From Begonia masoniana (Eukaryota; Streptophyta; Magnoliopsida; Cucurbitales; Begoniaceae), in assembly GCA_022432975.1 (NCBI GenBank), contig CM039512.1, positions 38,627,936 through 38,691,935 on the forward strand: DNA of 64,000 nucleotides, given 5' to 3'. Position 1 is the stretch's first letter; each line of letters begins with the position of its first letter. The translations under genes and the position numbers were made by a program. This document shows, one piece after another, positions 21,525 through 31,886 of this stretch. The notes under the pieces were generated by a model that was given only the letters and a program-made list of their open reading frames with translations, had not been told where the DNA came from and searched no databases.

Positions 21525-21705
21525 CCTCCATATGCGGGGAGTATCGCATTCCTCCATACGCGGGGAGTACCACATTCCTCCATACACGGGGAGTACCGCA
21601 ACTCCATACGCAGGGAGTATCATAGCTCCATACGCAGGGAGTACCGCATTCCTCCATATGCAGGGAATACCGCATTCCTCCATACGCGGGGAGTAACACA
21701 GCAAC
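21525..21705. repeat. ~26-bp tandem repeat in LTR F
   Basis: About seven copies of CTCCATA(C/T)GC(G/A)GGGAGTA followed by (C)CGCATTC, with variation in unit length. Confidence 0.92.
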
Positions 21706-22357
21706 CCTTAAATACGGGTGCGTCTGGGACAAACCCCTGATACATCTCAGCGTATGGGCCTGGATGAGAGTGCCAGATGATTTTCTCCAGTATCAATTGT
21801 AGCACTTGGTTTTTTTTTTGGATTTTAAATATTCCAATATGTGATAACATTTTTTTAAATATGTCAGATTAAGTCTGTTTTGTTAATAGAAGGCGTTATT
21901 AAGGTTCTCGTGGTTAATATGGATTTTAGGAGAAATTCAGAAATTTTTGGAATTATAACGCTAATTTTACGAGTTTTGTGTTTCTCGTAATATAAAGGAT
22001 ATTGTAGTAAATATAGGAAACAAGGTCCGATTTACGAACGGAGAGTTTTGATGGAACCCTAGTACTAAGCTTGATTTATTGGCAAAATAAAAAAATTTGG
22101 TGAAGCCGAATCAATATTCTAACTAACGAAATAGTCGAATATTAAGCAAAAAGGGCAAATAGGTAATTTTACAAGTTAAATTTATTAAAACTTAACCTTT
22201 TCTTCCTCCTCCCTTAACCCTTACGCAGAACACTTCTCCCTCTCCTTTCTCTCAAACGGCGATTCCCTCCTCCACGACGATTCTTCACGTTTCTTCATCG
22301 TTCTTCCTCCGATCACCAGATTCTCTTTCACGTTTCCTTCTCCAATCGATGTCCTAG

Positions 22358-22402
22358 GTGACAAAGCTCGGGATGAAGTGCTCAGTGTGCTAAGGACCTG
22401 AG
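22358..22402 (+). other. 45-nt segment fused directly to exon 1 (5' LTR of B)
   Basis: GTGACAAAGCTCGGG... ends at GAG|GTAAGT, as in other families. Upstream is CGATGTCCTAG, which matches the exon 1 end of C (CAACGTCCTAG|GTAAG) rather than an intron acceptor. LTR I keeps an intron before the same 45-nt segment (GTGACAAGGCTCG). Confidence 0.65.
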
Positions 22403-23509
22403 GTAAGTTCTCGTTACTTACTGTGGCCGATTGGCCTACACCATAAGTAAGAATTCGTGTTGAGGATTGTTGGTGCTTTGCTTGTTTAATTGCTTTGGTT
22501 GGGTAGTTAGGATTTGGTTGTTTTATAGGTTAAGTATTGTGATGCTTTGATAGTATTTGTGAGGTTTTGATGGTATGCTCGTCATGTATGTTTTATTGTA
22601 CATAGAATTGTTCATGCATCACGGTTTTAAAACGTCATGAAAACGAATTTACGCATTGATTTCATAAAACGGGAACGCATGTAAAAGCAAGTAAAGTATC
22701 ACAGTAAACAACTATGGCATGAGGTTATCGGGGATGAGGTTCAGACCTGCTGTTCCGTGGTGAGTGGGTTTTCATCCCTTCAAATGGTGTGGGCTGTCTA
22801 TCCGTTTGACGTGCCCTATCTATCTGTCGAGTGTTTCTGATAACCATAGACTGACACATACTGATATATGAAATGACATGGACGGTTTTCTTAACATTGA
22901 GCATACATGATCATGCATAGGCATTTACATAGAATTTACTGAGATTTTTATCTCATAGGTGTCTTTATGGTGTAGGTGACTTTGAGCAAGGTGAGGACGA
23001 TGTCCCTCTACCAGACGAACGCACAAATTGAAGGAGGATGCTCGTGGGAGCGTGCTGGGCAGTCGACGCATATTTTGACCCGTGAGGGAATGACGTAAAA
23101 GTATTTTGGGCTAGATACGGGTAGAAATTGTATAGATATGCATTTTGAAGAAATAGCTTAGAATATTACAATTTTAAATGGTTTGAGGACAAATTGTAAA
23201 GTCTAAGCGAAAATGTTGGTTTTAAAGTTTTACTGGAACTGATTAGTAATTTCTTTTAAACAGGAGGAATTGTTTAGTTTTTAAACCGAACCACGCAGTT
23301 CGTTTTCGTGAAATTTTAATACGTTATATATATGTTTGAGTGGGTTCTTGGATGATTGGTGGAATGAGAATTGTATGAGGATAGTAGAGTGTTGATAAGT
23401 TAAGGTGATAGTTGATGAGAGGAACGAAATGGAAAGTGTGTTGTGCACGGTGTGTTGTGCAAGAAGAAAGAAAGGGAAGGGATTGAGGCACAGCCCTCTG
23501 GAATTTGTA

Positions 23510-23715
23510 TTCCATAGGGAATGCCGATCGATCGCCAAAAGAGGCAATCGATCGGTAAGATCGGCTACGCTCTGGAAGAAATTCCAGAGCGTGTGTCGAT
23601 CGATCGCCTGATGAAGGCGATCGATTGACTCATGAGCGATCGCTAGGGGCGATCGATCAGCCGAGCGATCGCCTGGCATGAAAATGCCACGGCCGATTGA
23701 TCGGCTACAAAAATT
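23510..23715. repeat. CGATCGATCG palindrome zone, 5' LTR of B
   Basis: Stems include CCGATCGATCGCC(A)/GGCGATCGATCGG around 23524-23553 and GCTCTGGAA/TTCCAGAGC around 23569-23590, with further CGATCG repeats to 23700. The 3' LTR has a shorter version (40900-41005). Confidence 0.85.
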
Positions 23716-23913
23716 TTGGGCGAAATGCCCTTTATGCCCATGACTACTTGGCCGAATGTTTTCCATTATTTAATATGTTTCTTTAAATGATTTTCAAGAT
23801 ATTTTCAATAAATTAGATTATGATTTAAAGCCTTCGAAGTTGAAATTACTTAATGTGATAAAATGAAAATTTTTACTGGAAATTAAGGGTACGGATGAGG
23901 GTCGTTACAGTTA

Positions 23914-23926
23914 TGGTATCAGAGCC
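23914..23926 (+). promoter_or_regulatory. Primer binding site of element B
   Basis: TGGTATCAGAGCC, four bases after the LTR, is a perfect complement of the initiator Met-tRNA 3' end. Confidence 0.92.
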
Positions 23927-24070
23927 CCCGGGTTTTAAAATCGGTTCTGTAGACTGCTCGATTGCACAGCCACTACACGGACATGCTTCTTAAACTGTAA
24001 GTACGTTATACGCTTTCTTTTTATTTCAATTTTTTAGATATGTTGTCTTTAACTTTTATAGGTTTACAAA

Positions 24071-25125
24071 ATAGTACGTCGAGGAAATGATAGGGATGAG
24101 AGAGATGATACGATAGACCAATTGAGAGAGTTTATAGCTCAACAATCCCAACACTTAGAACGACAGGCTTAACATATGGAAAGATAGTCTCAACAGCTTG
24201 ATACGCTGATCAATTGAGAGGGTAATAGAGCTCAGGAGGTGGCAACTCCTAATAACCGGGGAATGGAGAGGTTTTGAAAATTACAACCCCCAGTGTTTAA
24301 CGGACAATCGTCAGATCCCTCTTTAGCTAAGGAGTGTATTCGAACTATGGAGGATATGCTGGCATACGCGAACATAGGGGATGGGGAGAAAGTCGCGTTT
24401 GTTGCCTATCACTTGGCACTGGATGCCCGTTTCTGGTGGGATACGATCAACGCGACCACAGATGTAACCGCGATGAGCTGAGAGCGGTTCAAAGCCATAT
24501 TTTATGACAAATATTTTAGCCATATGGTGCGGGAGGCAAAAATGATGGAGTTCATGCAATTGAGAAAGGCTGGCTCAGTTGCCGAACACGTCAGAAGGAT
24601 TGAGGCTCTATCCCGGTTCGCACCACGCCTGGTTAGTGTTGATGAGGACAAGGTGCGTCGGTTTATGCAAGGGCTAAGTTAGGGGATCAGAAAAAGTGTC
24701 ATTATATCAGGGGTGCGGAACGTACCCTATACTGAGATTGTAGCGAGAGCGCTAGACAATGAGGCCGCCGAGCAGACTTATGACAAACCAAGGGAGCCAG
24801 CTAGAGGGTTCTTTTGGGAGATGGCTGGCAACCAAGAGGACAGCCACAACAACAACAGAGGGGTACAAAGAGGCCCTATGATGGTAAAGGCAACCAAGGC
24901 AAGGGGAAGCAAGTCCAGGGGGCTATTTAAAAGCCTATTTGTCCTAAATGCCAGAAGGAACACTATGGCCCTTGTCGATTGGGCACGAACAGTTGTTACA
25001 GATGTGGAGAGGTAGGCCATTTTGCTCAAAACTGTCCAAGGGCGGCCACTGATCAAAGAAGAGTGGCCCCGAGAATATTTGCATTTATTGAGCCCGGCGA
25101 TGTTGACGACGAGGCCCAGCCCTCA
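24071..25125 (+). pseudogene. gag: Degenerate gag of element B
   Basis: Homologous to the Gag of A and C but inactive. The start codon is ATA at 24071 (then VRRGNDRDERDD). Stops interrupt the N-terminal region near 24170, 24188 and 24215, and later near 24276, 24478 and 24680. Recognisable parts are PPVFNGQSSDP, ALDARFWWDT, ERFKAIFYDKYF, GSVAEHVRRIEALSRFAPRL and a zinc knuckle CYRCGEVGHFAQNC near 24995. The knuckle and the following RIFAFIEPGDVDDEAQPS are in a different frame from part of the middle, so at least one frameshift is present. Several of the stops look like single G-to-A or C-to-T changes, as methylated repeats often show. Confidence 0.85.
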
Positions 25126-25247
25126 GTTATAGCAGTTACTATTTTGGTCACGGGAGTAGCCGTATTTTCATTAATAGACACGAGTGCTACGCACTCGTTT
25201 ATTTCTACTGCATGCATAGCTAGACTGAAGATTGTGCCTGAGTTAGC
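25126..25247 (+). pseudogene. Element B protease, N-terminal fragment
   Basis: Contains TILVTGVAVFSLIDTSATHSF. The active-site triplet D-S/T-G reads D-T-S, so the catalytic glycine is replaced. The frame breaks at TTAGC (25243-25247), where solo LTR G inserted, and resumes as AEYEYRVMLPS at 35870. Confidence 0.88.
25243..25247. repeat. Target site duplication of solo LTR G, left copy
   Basis: TTAGC, repeated at 35865-35869. Removing the insert restores the protease reading (PELA|EYEYRV). Confidence 0.96.
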
Positions 25248-25469
25248 TGTAGTGACCCTTAACACTATTCCTAATTTTTTCGTATTATTTTTTTTTTATC
25301 CTTGTAAACCTCGTAACATTTGAGCGAAATTTAAATTGTAGACTAAATCGTTAAAATCGTTCGAAAACTATTTTAAAACCATTTGAATAAAACATAAACA
25401 AGTTGTAAAACAATTAAAACAAGAAAAACATTGGCCAACAATTGGAGGGGCAAAAATGTCAGATCCAGA

Positions 25470-25695
25470 AAAATGAGAGGGCGATCGATCGCCCATTTGC
25501 AAAACTGAGGGGCAATCGATCGCCCCTCATAGTGGCGATCGATCGCCCATTTACAAAATTGAGGGGCGATCGATCGCCCCTCATATGGGCGATCGATCGC
25601 CCCGCTCTCTGGAAAATCCAGAGAGCGGCGATCGCCTGCCGATCGATGGCGATTAAACGGCAGGTTCTCTGGAATTTCCATTCCAAAGAGCCCCT
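25470..25695. repeat. CGATCGATCG palindrome zone in LTR G
   Basis: At least four GGCGATCGATCGCC-like palindromes are spaced by (C)ATTTGCAAAACTGAGGGG or CCTCATA spacers. CTCTCTGGA/TCCAGAGAG hairpins follow near 25608-25627 and 25675-25690. It matches the zone in B and D. Confidence 0.88.
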
Positions 25696-26205
25696 TCTTT
25701 TTTTTTTCTTCCTCCCCTGCACACACAACAATTTTCTTCATTCAATCCTAAACTTCAATAAACATACTAAACATCCTAACATAAAATTGTTCATAACCTC
25801 ACTCGCCTCTCATGTCATCAATCACTTAAAACCTACCCTAAACACATTTGAAAACGTGGTAAAACTTTGTGAAAACAAACAGCGTGGATCTATTTAAAAT
25901 CTAAACAATTTCCCCTGTTTAAAATAAAACTCCAAGCAGTTCACTGAAATCCGAAAAAAAGTCTTAACAAAACATTTTATAACTTAAGTTTACCAAAACA
26001 TCAAAATATAACCTATCCACTATCCAGATACCAACATCCTAAAATTTTCTACCTAGACAACTTTCATACGTTTCTATCTGTTCAAAACATTAGTACATTT
26101 ACTTATGCCCCCACAGGTCAAAATGCGCACCGACTACCAAGCACACTCCCACGGGCCATGTTTGTTCAACTGCTCATTCCTCGGGTGGAGGGATCTCGTC
26201 CTCAC

Positions 26206-26220
26206 CTGTCTCAAAATTAC
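26206..26220 (-). other. Putative 15-nt micro-exon in LTR G
   Basis: On the minus strand GTAATTTTGAGACAG lies between TATGGTGTAG and GTGAGGACGAG. Confidence 0.5.
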
Positions 26221-26299
26221 CTACACCATACAGACAACTATGAGCTAAAGGCTCAGCCAGTTTCGTAAATGCAGATGCATGCTGTGTATATGAGGTTCG

Positions 26300-26304
26300 G
26301 AAAT
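26300..26304. repeat. Target site duplication of element C, left copy
   Basis: GAAAT, repeated at 34345-34349 directly after the 3' LTR. Confidence 0.96.
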
Positions 26305-27251
26305 TGTAATATCCAGCTTTTCTGGATATTATAATTTTAATATATAATGGTATTTTAGTAAATATGTCAAATCAAGTCCGTTTCTCAAAAAGAAAGCGTC
26401 ATTATGATCCTAACGATTAATAGAAATTTTAAGGAAATTATGAGAATTTTCGGAGATTAAACGCTATATTCCGAGTAATTACATTTCTCGTAATATAAAG
26501 GACGTTTTAGTAAAAATAGTAAACAGGGTCCGAATTGCGAACGGACAGTTTTCATGAATCTCAAATAATAAGTTGGACTTGTTGGTGAAATAAGGAAGTT
26601 TGGAGAAACCGAATAGTTAGCCGATTAACGAAACGAAGGACAAGACGAATAGAAAAATAAGAGAAAGGGCAAAATTGTCATTTAAGCAATTAACTTTTAT
26701 TATTTATTAAAGGCAAAGTGCCTTAATCAATTTTCATTCTGAAAATCGATTTCCAGAGAAGAAACCTCTCGGCTTCTCCTCTCTGCCCGCGGCGAATCCT
26801 TAACGCCGACTCCGATTCTTCCTCCGATCGTTCCATTTCCTTCACGTTTTCTCCTCCGATCAACGTCCTAGGTAAGATTCTACAGCTTTCGGACGTTAGT
26901 TTTCAGTTCTAACGAAGTTAAATAATTAGGGTTTCGTTTAGGTTTCGTTAAAAATTGAGATTTAGGGTTCGAAATCGATAGGTTGTTATAGTTTAGGGAC
27001 GTATTGAACGTATTAAACGTTATTGGACGAAGTTAAATTGAATTGTGGAAAAATGTTAAATTTGAGAATTTAGGGATTTTCGGGAAAAACTCGTAAATTG
27101 TGAATTGAGGTACCGAGCGTAAATTGCTCGAATAAATATCTCAATGAATTGGATTAGAGCTTTAGAAAGTTTCCTTAGTTAAGGTTTTGTTGAATTCGGA
27201 CGATTAGAAGTTTAAACACGTGATATTGATGATCGTTGTGTTTTGCCTCAG

Positions 27252-27296
27252 ACAAACAACGCTCGTGGACGGAGCTTGAGCTGCAACGGACGCGAG
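27252..27296 (+). other. Putative 45-nt mini-exon in 5' LTR of C
   Basis: Bordered by TTTTGCCTCAG and GTAAGTTC. It shares CTCGTGGACG with family A and the length with A, B, H and I. Confidence 0.6.
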
Positions 27297-27571
27297 GTAA
27301 GTTCTCGTGATCTTCTCTGGCCGATTGGCCTACACCGTACTTCGATGTAGCAACGAGGATCTTAATGGATTGTTTGTTTTAATTGCTTTGGTCGGGTAGT
27401 TAGGTTTTAAATTGTTATAGGTCATTCTGTTTCGGTCTGGATGGTATACATGTTGCTTGTTTATTGTATTGTATAGTTATATCATGTTCATATCTGTTCA
27501 TGCATCACGTGTTTTAAAAGATCACGAAAATGAATTTCTGCACGATGTTTTAAAGTAAATGCAAAGAAAGA

Positions 27572-27735
27572 ATGACCCTACGGTATACAGTTTAAATGAC
27601 CCTTCGGTATACAGTTTAAATGGCCCTTCGGTATACAGTTTATAGCAAAACAAAGTACAGTAAAGTAATGACCCTTCGGTATACAGTTTATAGCAAAGCA
27701 AAGCAAAGCAAAGCAAAGTAAAGTAAAGTAAAGAA
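27572..27735 (+). repeat. CCTTCGGTATACAG tandem repeat plus (CAAAG)n
   Basis: Four units of TGACCCT(T/A)CGGTATACAG and TTTA, followed by AAAGC/AAAGT runs. The same block is at about 33153-33311 in the 3' LTR. It occupies the array slot between the ATGAATTT and CTGAGATTTTTATCTC motifs. Confidence 0.92.
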
Positions 27736-27831
27736 ATCAAAGCATTATTTATAAAGTCACATGCATAGCATGCATTTGCATTTACTAGAGCTTACTGAGA
27801 TTTTTATCTCATAGATGTCTGTATGGTGTAG

Positions 27832-27849
27832 GTGTTTACGAGGAAACAG
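27832..27849 (+). other. Putative 18-nt micro-exon in 5' LTR of C
   Basis: GTGTTTACGAGGAAACAG between TATGGTGTAG and GTGAGGACGAG. Confidence 0.5.
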
Positions 27850-28314
27850 GTGAGGACGAGCTTCCTCCTCTTGAGGCATGAGGCAGTTTGCGAATGATGG
27901 TCGCGGTGGTGCGTTGCGCAGTCGATGCTTTACCGACCCGTGGGGGAAGTATATACGTGTTTTGAGGGTTTGGGGTTGTGTATGTATTTCGAGGATTATC
28001 TGGATGTTTTTGGTTAAATTGTATAGACAATTATAATAGGATGTTTGGATCTGGATAGGGGTTAGAAAATGTTTTGGTAACTGTATGTAAAAGGCTTTGG
28101 TTTAAACTGTTTTGATAAACGTTATGAAATGTTTTGATTCGTTTTGGGATTGGTACAGGTAAGCTCGGTTTTTAGAGCTACCCACGCAGTTTGACTTCGC
28201 AAAGTCCGCTGTAAGTCGGTTGAGTTAAAGTAAAAAGTTGAGTGGGTTTAAAGAGGAGAAAAGATGAGAAAGGGTTAAAGAAAGGAGAAATTGGATAAAA
28301 ATTGTGAAGGGATT

Positions 28315-28605
28315 GCTCTCTGGAAATTCCAATTCCAGAGAGCTATTTTTGCTAAGTGTTTTTGATGAAGGCATGAGTGAAGGCATGGGCGCTGGGTGCC
28401 GTGGCGAGGGAAGGGTCGCTGCAGGGCAGTGACGGATCGCTACAAATGCAGCGATTAGGCGCTGCGTGATGCAGCGGCTGATCGCTGCATCATGCAGCGA
28501 TCGTGCGCTGCATCATGCAGCGCACACGGCGACCGTGCGCTGCAATTGGCAGCGCCCGGTCGCTGCTGCATTTTGAGGGCAGAATTCCGATTCTGCCCTC
28601 CCTTC
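28315..28605. repeat. Hairpin zone in 5' LTR of C
   Basis: Starts with CTCTCTGGAA/TTCCAGAGAG, followed by nested CGCTGCATCATGCAGCG and GCGATCG palindromes, then a GGGCAGAATTC/GATTCTGCCC hairpin. The 3' LTR version (33893-34125) is shorter by about 45 bp. Confidence 0.88.
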
Positions 28606-28829
28606 TTTTATTTGTTTCTAAAAGTTTTATTAAATGTTTTAGTTTTAATTATTATTTAAAGGTTTTGTTTTAAATACTTTTAAAGTTCAGTTTTAATTCC
28701 GATTTCAGTTCTGATTTCAACTTCAGTTTAGATTCCGCATTAAGTTTTATTTAAAGCATAGAAAAGTAAAAAGTATTAAAAAAAATAAAATACGAAAATA
28801 CGGGTACAGTGTCTGGGGTGTTACAATTA

Positions 28830-28842
28830 TGGTATCAGAGCC
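28830..28842 (+). promoter_or_regulatory. Primer binding site of element C
   Basis: TGGTATCAGAGCC, four bases after the LTR, is a perfect match to the initiator Met-tRNA primer. A longer reading frame upstream of gag would start at the ATG of this site, but this is not the likely gag start. Confidence 0.93.
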
Positions 28843-28987
28843 CCCGGGTTTTAAAATCAGTTCTGTAGACTGCTCGACTGCACAGCCACTACGCGGACAT
28901 CCTTCATCAACTGTAAGTCTGTTTTATAGCTTTATTAGATTTTGTTTCTTAGGATTATTGTTTTGGTTTTTAGAGGATTTTTATAAA

Positions 28988-30115
28988 ATGGTTCGAGGAA
29001 GGGATCCTAGAGATGACGCGCTAGATCGATTTACGGAGTTGATAGATCGCCAGTCTCAGCATATGGACCGGCAAGTGCAGCATATTGCAGACTTAGTAAA
29101 TCGGGAGAACCAGAGGGCCCGGGATTTGATAGTTCCCAACAACCAGGGCATGCAGAAGTTTCAGGGCCTACGACCTCCAGTGTTTGATGGTCGATCATCG
29201 GATCCTACTGTTGCGGAGGAATGGATCCGAGTTATGGAGGATATGTTAGCTTATGCCGAGGTAGGGAACGGGAGTAAGGTGGCGTATGCTACCTTTCACT
29301 TAGCGATGGATGCCCGTTTCTGGTGGGATTCAATCAAAGCGACGACGGACGTAACAGTTATGACTTGGGATCGGTTCAAGTTTTTATTTTTCGATAAGTA
29401 TTTCAGCCGCACAGTGAGAGTGGCCAAGAGGAACGAATTTACGCAGCTGAAACAGACTGGGTCAGTTGCAGAGTATATACGGAAGTTCGAAGCTTTATCA
29501 CGATTTGCCCCGCGTCTGGTCGGCGACAATGAAGAAAAGGTGCACCAGTTTATGGAGGGACTTAATCCAGAGATTCGGATGCACGTCGTTGTGTCAGGTA
29601 TTATTGATGTGCCCTATTCTGACATCACAGCTAGAGCTCTGGATATTGAGGCCGCCAGAGCTACTTGTGTTAGACCGAGAGAGCCAGCCAAGGGCTTCTT
29701 CCGTGAGATTCAACCTCAGTCGCAAGATCAAGGCTGGCAGCCAAGAGCACAGCAACAACAACAACAACAAAGAGACATTAAAAGGCCTCTAGAGGGAGGC
29801 AACGATCGAGGGAAAGGCAAGCAGGTACAAGGGGCTTCTCAGTTACCTCTTTGCCCTAAATGCCAGAGGGAGCACAGGGGACAGTGCAAAGTAGGCACGA
29901 ATGTGTGCTATTGGTGTGGAGAACCAGGCCATTTTGTTAAAGACTGCCCGAATCAAGGTCGAGGTCAATCAGGCGGAGATCAACATGGCAGGGATCAAAG
30001 AAAAGTTGTACCGAGAGTCTTTGCATTCATCGAGCCTGACACTGTCGACGATGGGGCCCAGCCTTCTACAATTGCAGGTATTATTTTATTTACCTGTACA
30101 ATGATATGCATGTGA
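28988..30115 (+). CDS. gag: Gag polyprotein of element C
   Basis: A 375-residue protein starting MVRGRDPRDDALDR. This ATG was chosen because it aligns with A and D and lies after the leader; the frame is open further upstream through the primer site. It has the Gag domain (FQGLRPPVFDGRSSDP, AMDARFWWDS, TWDRFKFLFFDKYF, GSVAEYIRKFEALSRFAPRL), then a Gln-rich stretch, a CPKC motif and a zinc knuckle CYWCGEPGHFVKDC near residue 307. It ends shortly after PSTIAG, where protease would begin in an autonomous element, with a short unrelated tail. It would form particles and package the element's RNA, with enzymes supplied by a relative. The frame is undamaged. Confidence 0.92.
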   Translation: MVRGRDPRDDALDRFTELIDRQSQHMDRQVQHIADLVNRENQRARDLIVPNNQGMQKFQGLRPPVFDGRSSDPTVAEEWIRVMEDMLAYAEVGNGSKVAYATFHLAMDARFWWDSIKATTDVTVMTWDRFKFLFFDKYFSRTVRVAKRNEFTQLKQTGSVAEYIRKFEALSRFAPRLVGDNEEKVHQFMEGLNPEIRMHVVVSGIIDVPYSDITARALDIEAARATCVRPREPAKGFFREIQPQSQDQGWQPRAQQQQQQQRDIKRPLEGGNDRGKGKQVQGASQLPLCPKCQREHRGQCKVGTNVCYWCGEPGHFVKDCPNQGRGQSGGDQHGRDQRKVVPRVFAFIEPDTVDDGAQPSTIAGIILFTCTMICM

Positions 30116-31868
30116 TAGATAACGTATTTAGGTCTGAAATTAGTAAGGAAGAGAATAATAGTTGAGTAAGAGAGATTACTAGCCGAACTTCGAAGAGAAG
30201 ATAATAGGATACACATATAACAATAAACACCATATAGAAGTATAGTTATACATTAGTAGGATTAGTTCGATTTAATCAACGGAGTTTGAGCACCTAGGGT
30301 TTAGTAACAATTAGAGGAATACACCCTATGTAATATGGATTTTAAGTAGATAGGGATTGTGTCTAATTGACAACCTTTTGGAGTATTAGATTATGACTAG
30401 TCAAGGAAGATGAAAATTTAGAAATAAACCTATAAAGGAATACTCTAGATTGTTGTAATATATGGAGTGTGTTTAAATAAATGAAAGAGTACCGTAGAAC
30501 TCATATATTGGGGATTCGTATAAAGTCGAGAGTGTCTAGACGAAGATAGAATTCAAGAGTTAAACCTAGTATAAATGCCTAGTAGAATAGTTAGAACCTG
30601 ACTAGAAGGAGCGAACGATAGTAGACTAGTCGGCGAACTCGAAATAACCTTGAGGAAGTTAGAGACAGGTGAAGTAGATCGTTGGATTAAATGAGAGGTT
30701 AGGTTAGAAGCTTAGATTGGCGTTTAAAAGTCAGCAAATTGTGAAATTTGCGGTTTATAGAATAAAGAGGGTGAAAATTTTCACCGAAACTATCTAAGTG
30801 AGCTTAGAAGTGAGGCTAAGTTAGCAAATTTCTAGAAATCGGCTCGCGTTTGGCAAGTCAAGACCAAGTGATGTATGAATGGCTTAGGTTAGAATGACTA
30901 GTTTAGAGCGCATCAATGGGGAGATTTAGAGACTTGACCGTGCTTAGAGCAAGTAGAGATTTAAGATAAACAAAGGAGTGTAACGTAAGCAGTGTGAGAA
31001 CTTTAAATTAAGAATATAGTGGTAGAATTTAAGGACAAAACTTAGAATGGAAGGGATGTTTATAAGGAAATTCTGGTGACATAGTTCGAGGAGTATGACA
31101 GTGTAAGCTTAGTTGTAAAATCCGCCCTGAAATAATTGGCGGGATTGGTAAGTTGCCCAGGAAAGTATGTGATCTAGGAGATTTAGTAAGAATTAATGTG
31201 TGAGTGAGGATATGTACGATCCAATTGAGGGTATAGATTTCGAATTTAAGGCTAGTGTTGGAAGGTATAGTCGACGTTTTGGATTAAAATCGTAGAGATT
31301 TACCCTAGGGATGATGAGATCAGAGTTAATAAAGGGAAGTTCGAATTTTGTTAAAGAAAGAATTCTAAGTAAATACCGACTGTAGCTCATAGATTGACTC
31401 GCATATACCAAGTAGCGTTATAGTCGTATAGTTATAGGGTATAACGATGAGGACTTAATTAGGAAATCCGCATAGAAATAGTCTTCATAGGTCAATGGGT
31501 TACTCAAGAAGATAGGTGACTAAGAAATCCTATGGGTGATACGGTTACAACAGATCGTTACCCGAGCGAATATAGAAGTTTGGGTCGACGTGAGTTTCGA
31601 CTACGGATGAAGCCAACGAAGTTATGGAAAGGTTATGGAGATTTAAGAACTAAACTAAGCTCAGTACTTTAGTAAGGAAGTGTACGATCGGATCGAAGGT
31701 AGAGAATACAAGTTTAAGACCGATGTTGGAGGACACAGTGGATAGTTTTGGGTTAAGAACCACGAGGAATGACCGTAAGTATAGATGATAATTGAAGCAT
31801 AGTGCCGCTTGACCTGAAACATTGAAATCAAAGGCTATAAGCTATGACAAATTTTGAGGACAAAATTT
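30116..31868 (+). other. Non-coding internal region of element C
   Basis: About 1.75 kb with no recognisable pol. It shares patches with 5810-7423 of element A, including CAAATTTCTAGA(A/G)ATCG, TTTGGCAAGTC and ATGGCTTAGGTTAGAATG. It ends with AAATTTTGAGGACAAAATTT, the motif that ends the internal region of B. Confidence 0.75.
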
Positions 31869-31870
31869 TA

Positions 31871-31886
31871 AATAAGGTGGGTGGAA
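31871..31886 (+). promoter_or_regulatory. Polypurine tract of element C
   Basis: AATAAGGTGGGTGGAA lies immediately before the 3' LTR TG. Confidence 0.82.

Larger units (their letters stand above)
20679..21797 (-). repeat. Probable LTR F, 3' part (minus strand), split by element B
   Basis: On the minus strand the sequence ends CCCTCCCGGGTCATGACA at 20679, a plausible LTR end. It contains a GTGAGTGACAAACTC-type block on the plus strand and two tandem arrays. The other part would be 41211-42559. No matching duplication was found at 20674-20678 (AAAAC) and 42560-42564 (ATTTT), so the boundaries and the pairing are uncertain. Confidence 0.45.
21798..23909 (+). repeat. 5' LTR of element B
   Basis: Starts TGTAGCACTTGG and ends GAGGGTCGTTACA. 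It has two U3 modules (near 21870 and 22023), a pyrimidine-rich leader, and a direct exon1/exon2 join at 22357/22358 without the first intron. Then follow a 45-nt segment (22358-22402), GGCCGATTGGCC, a micro-exon block (GTGTAG|GTGACTTTGAGCAAG|GTGAGG, near 22973-22993) and CGATCGATCG palindromes (23520-23700). No long array occupies the slot. Confidence 0.94.
26305..28825 (+). repeat. 5' LTR of element C
   Basis: Starts TGTAATATCCAGC and ends GGGGTGTTACA. Features in order: U3 modules (26368 and 26526), TTATTATTTATTAAAGG near 26697 (TATA-like), pyrimidine-rich leader, donor CTAG|GTAAG at 26871/26872, mini-exon 27252-27296, GGCCGATTGGCC 27319-27330, tandem repeats 27572-27735, micro-exon 27832-27849, and a hairpin zone (28315-28600). 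Confidence 0.95.

Noticed and set aside
28829..28987. Upstream extension of the C Gag frame starting at the ATG in the primer site
   Set aside because: It spans the primer site and a possible leader intron. The homologous Gags begin at the later MVRG/MTRG start.
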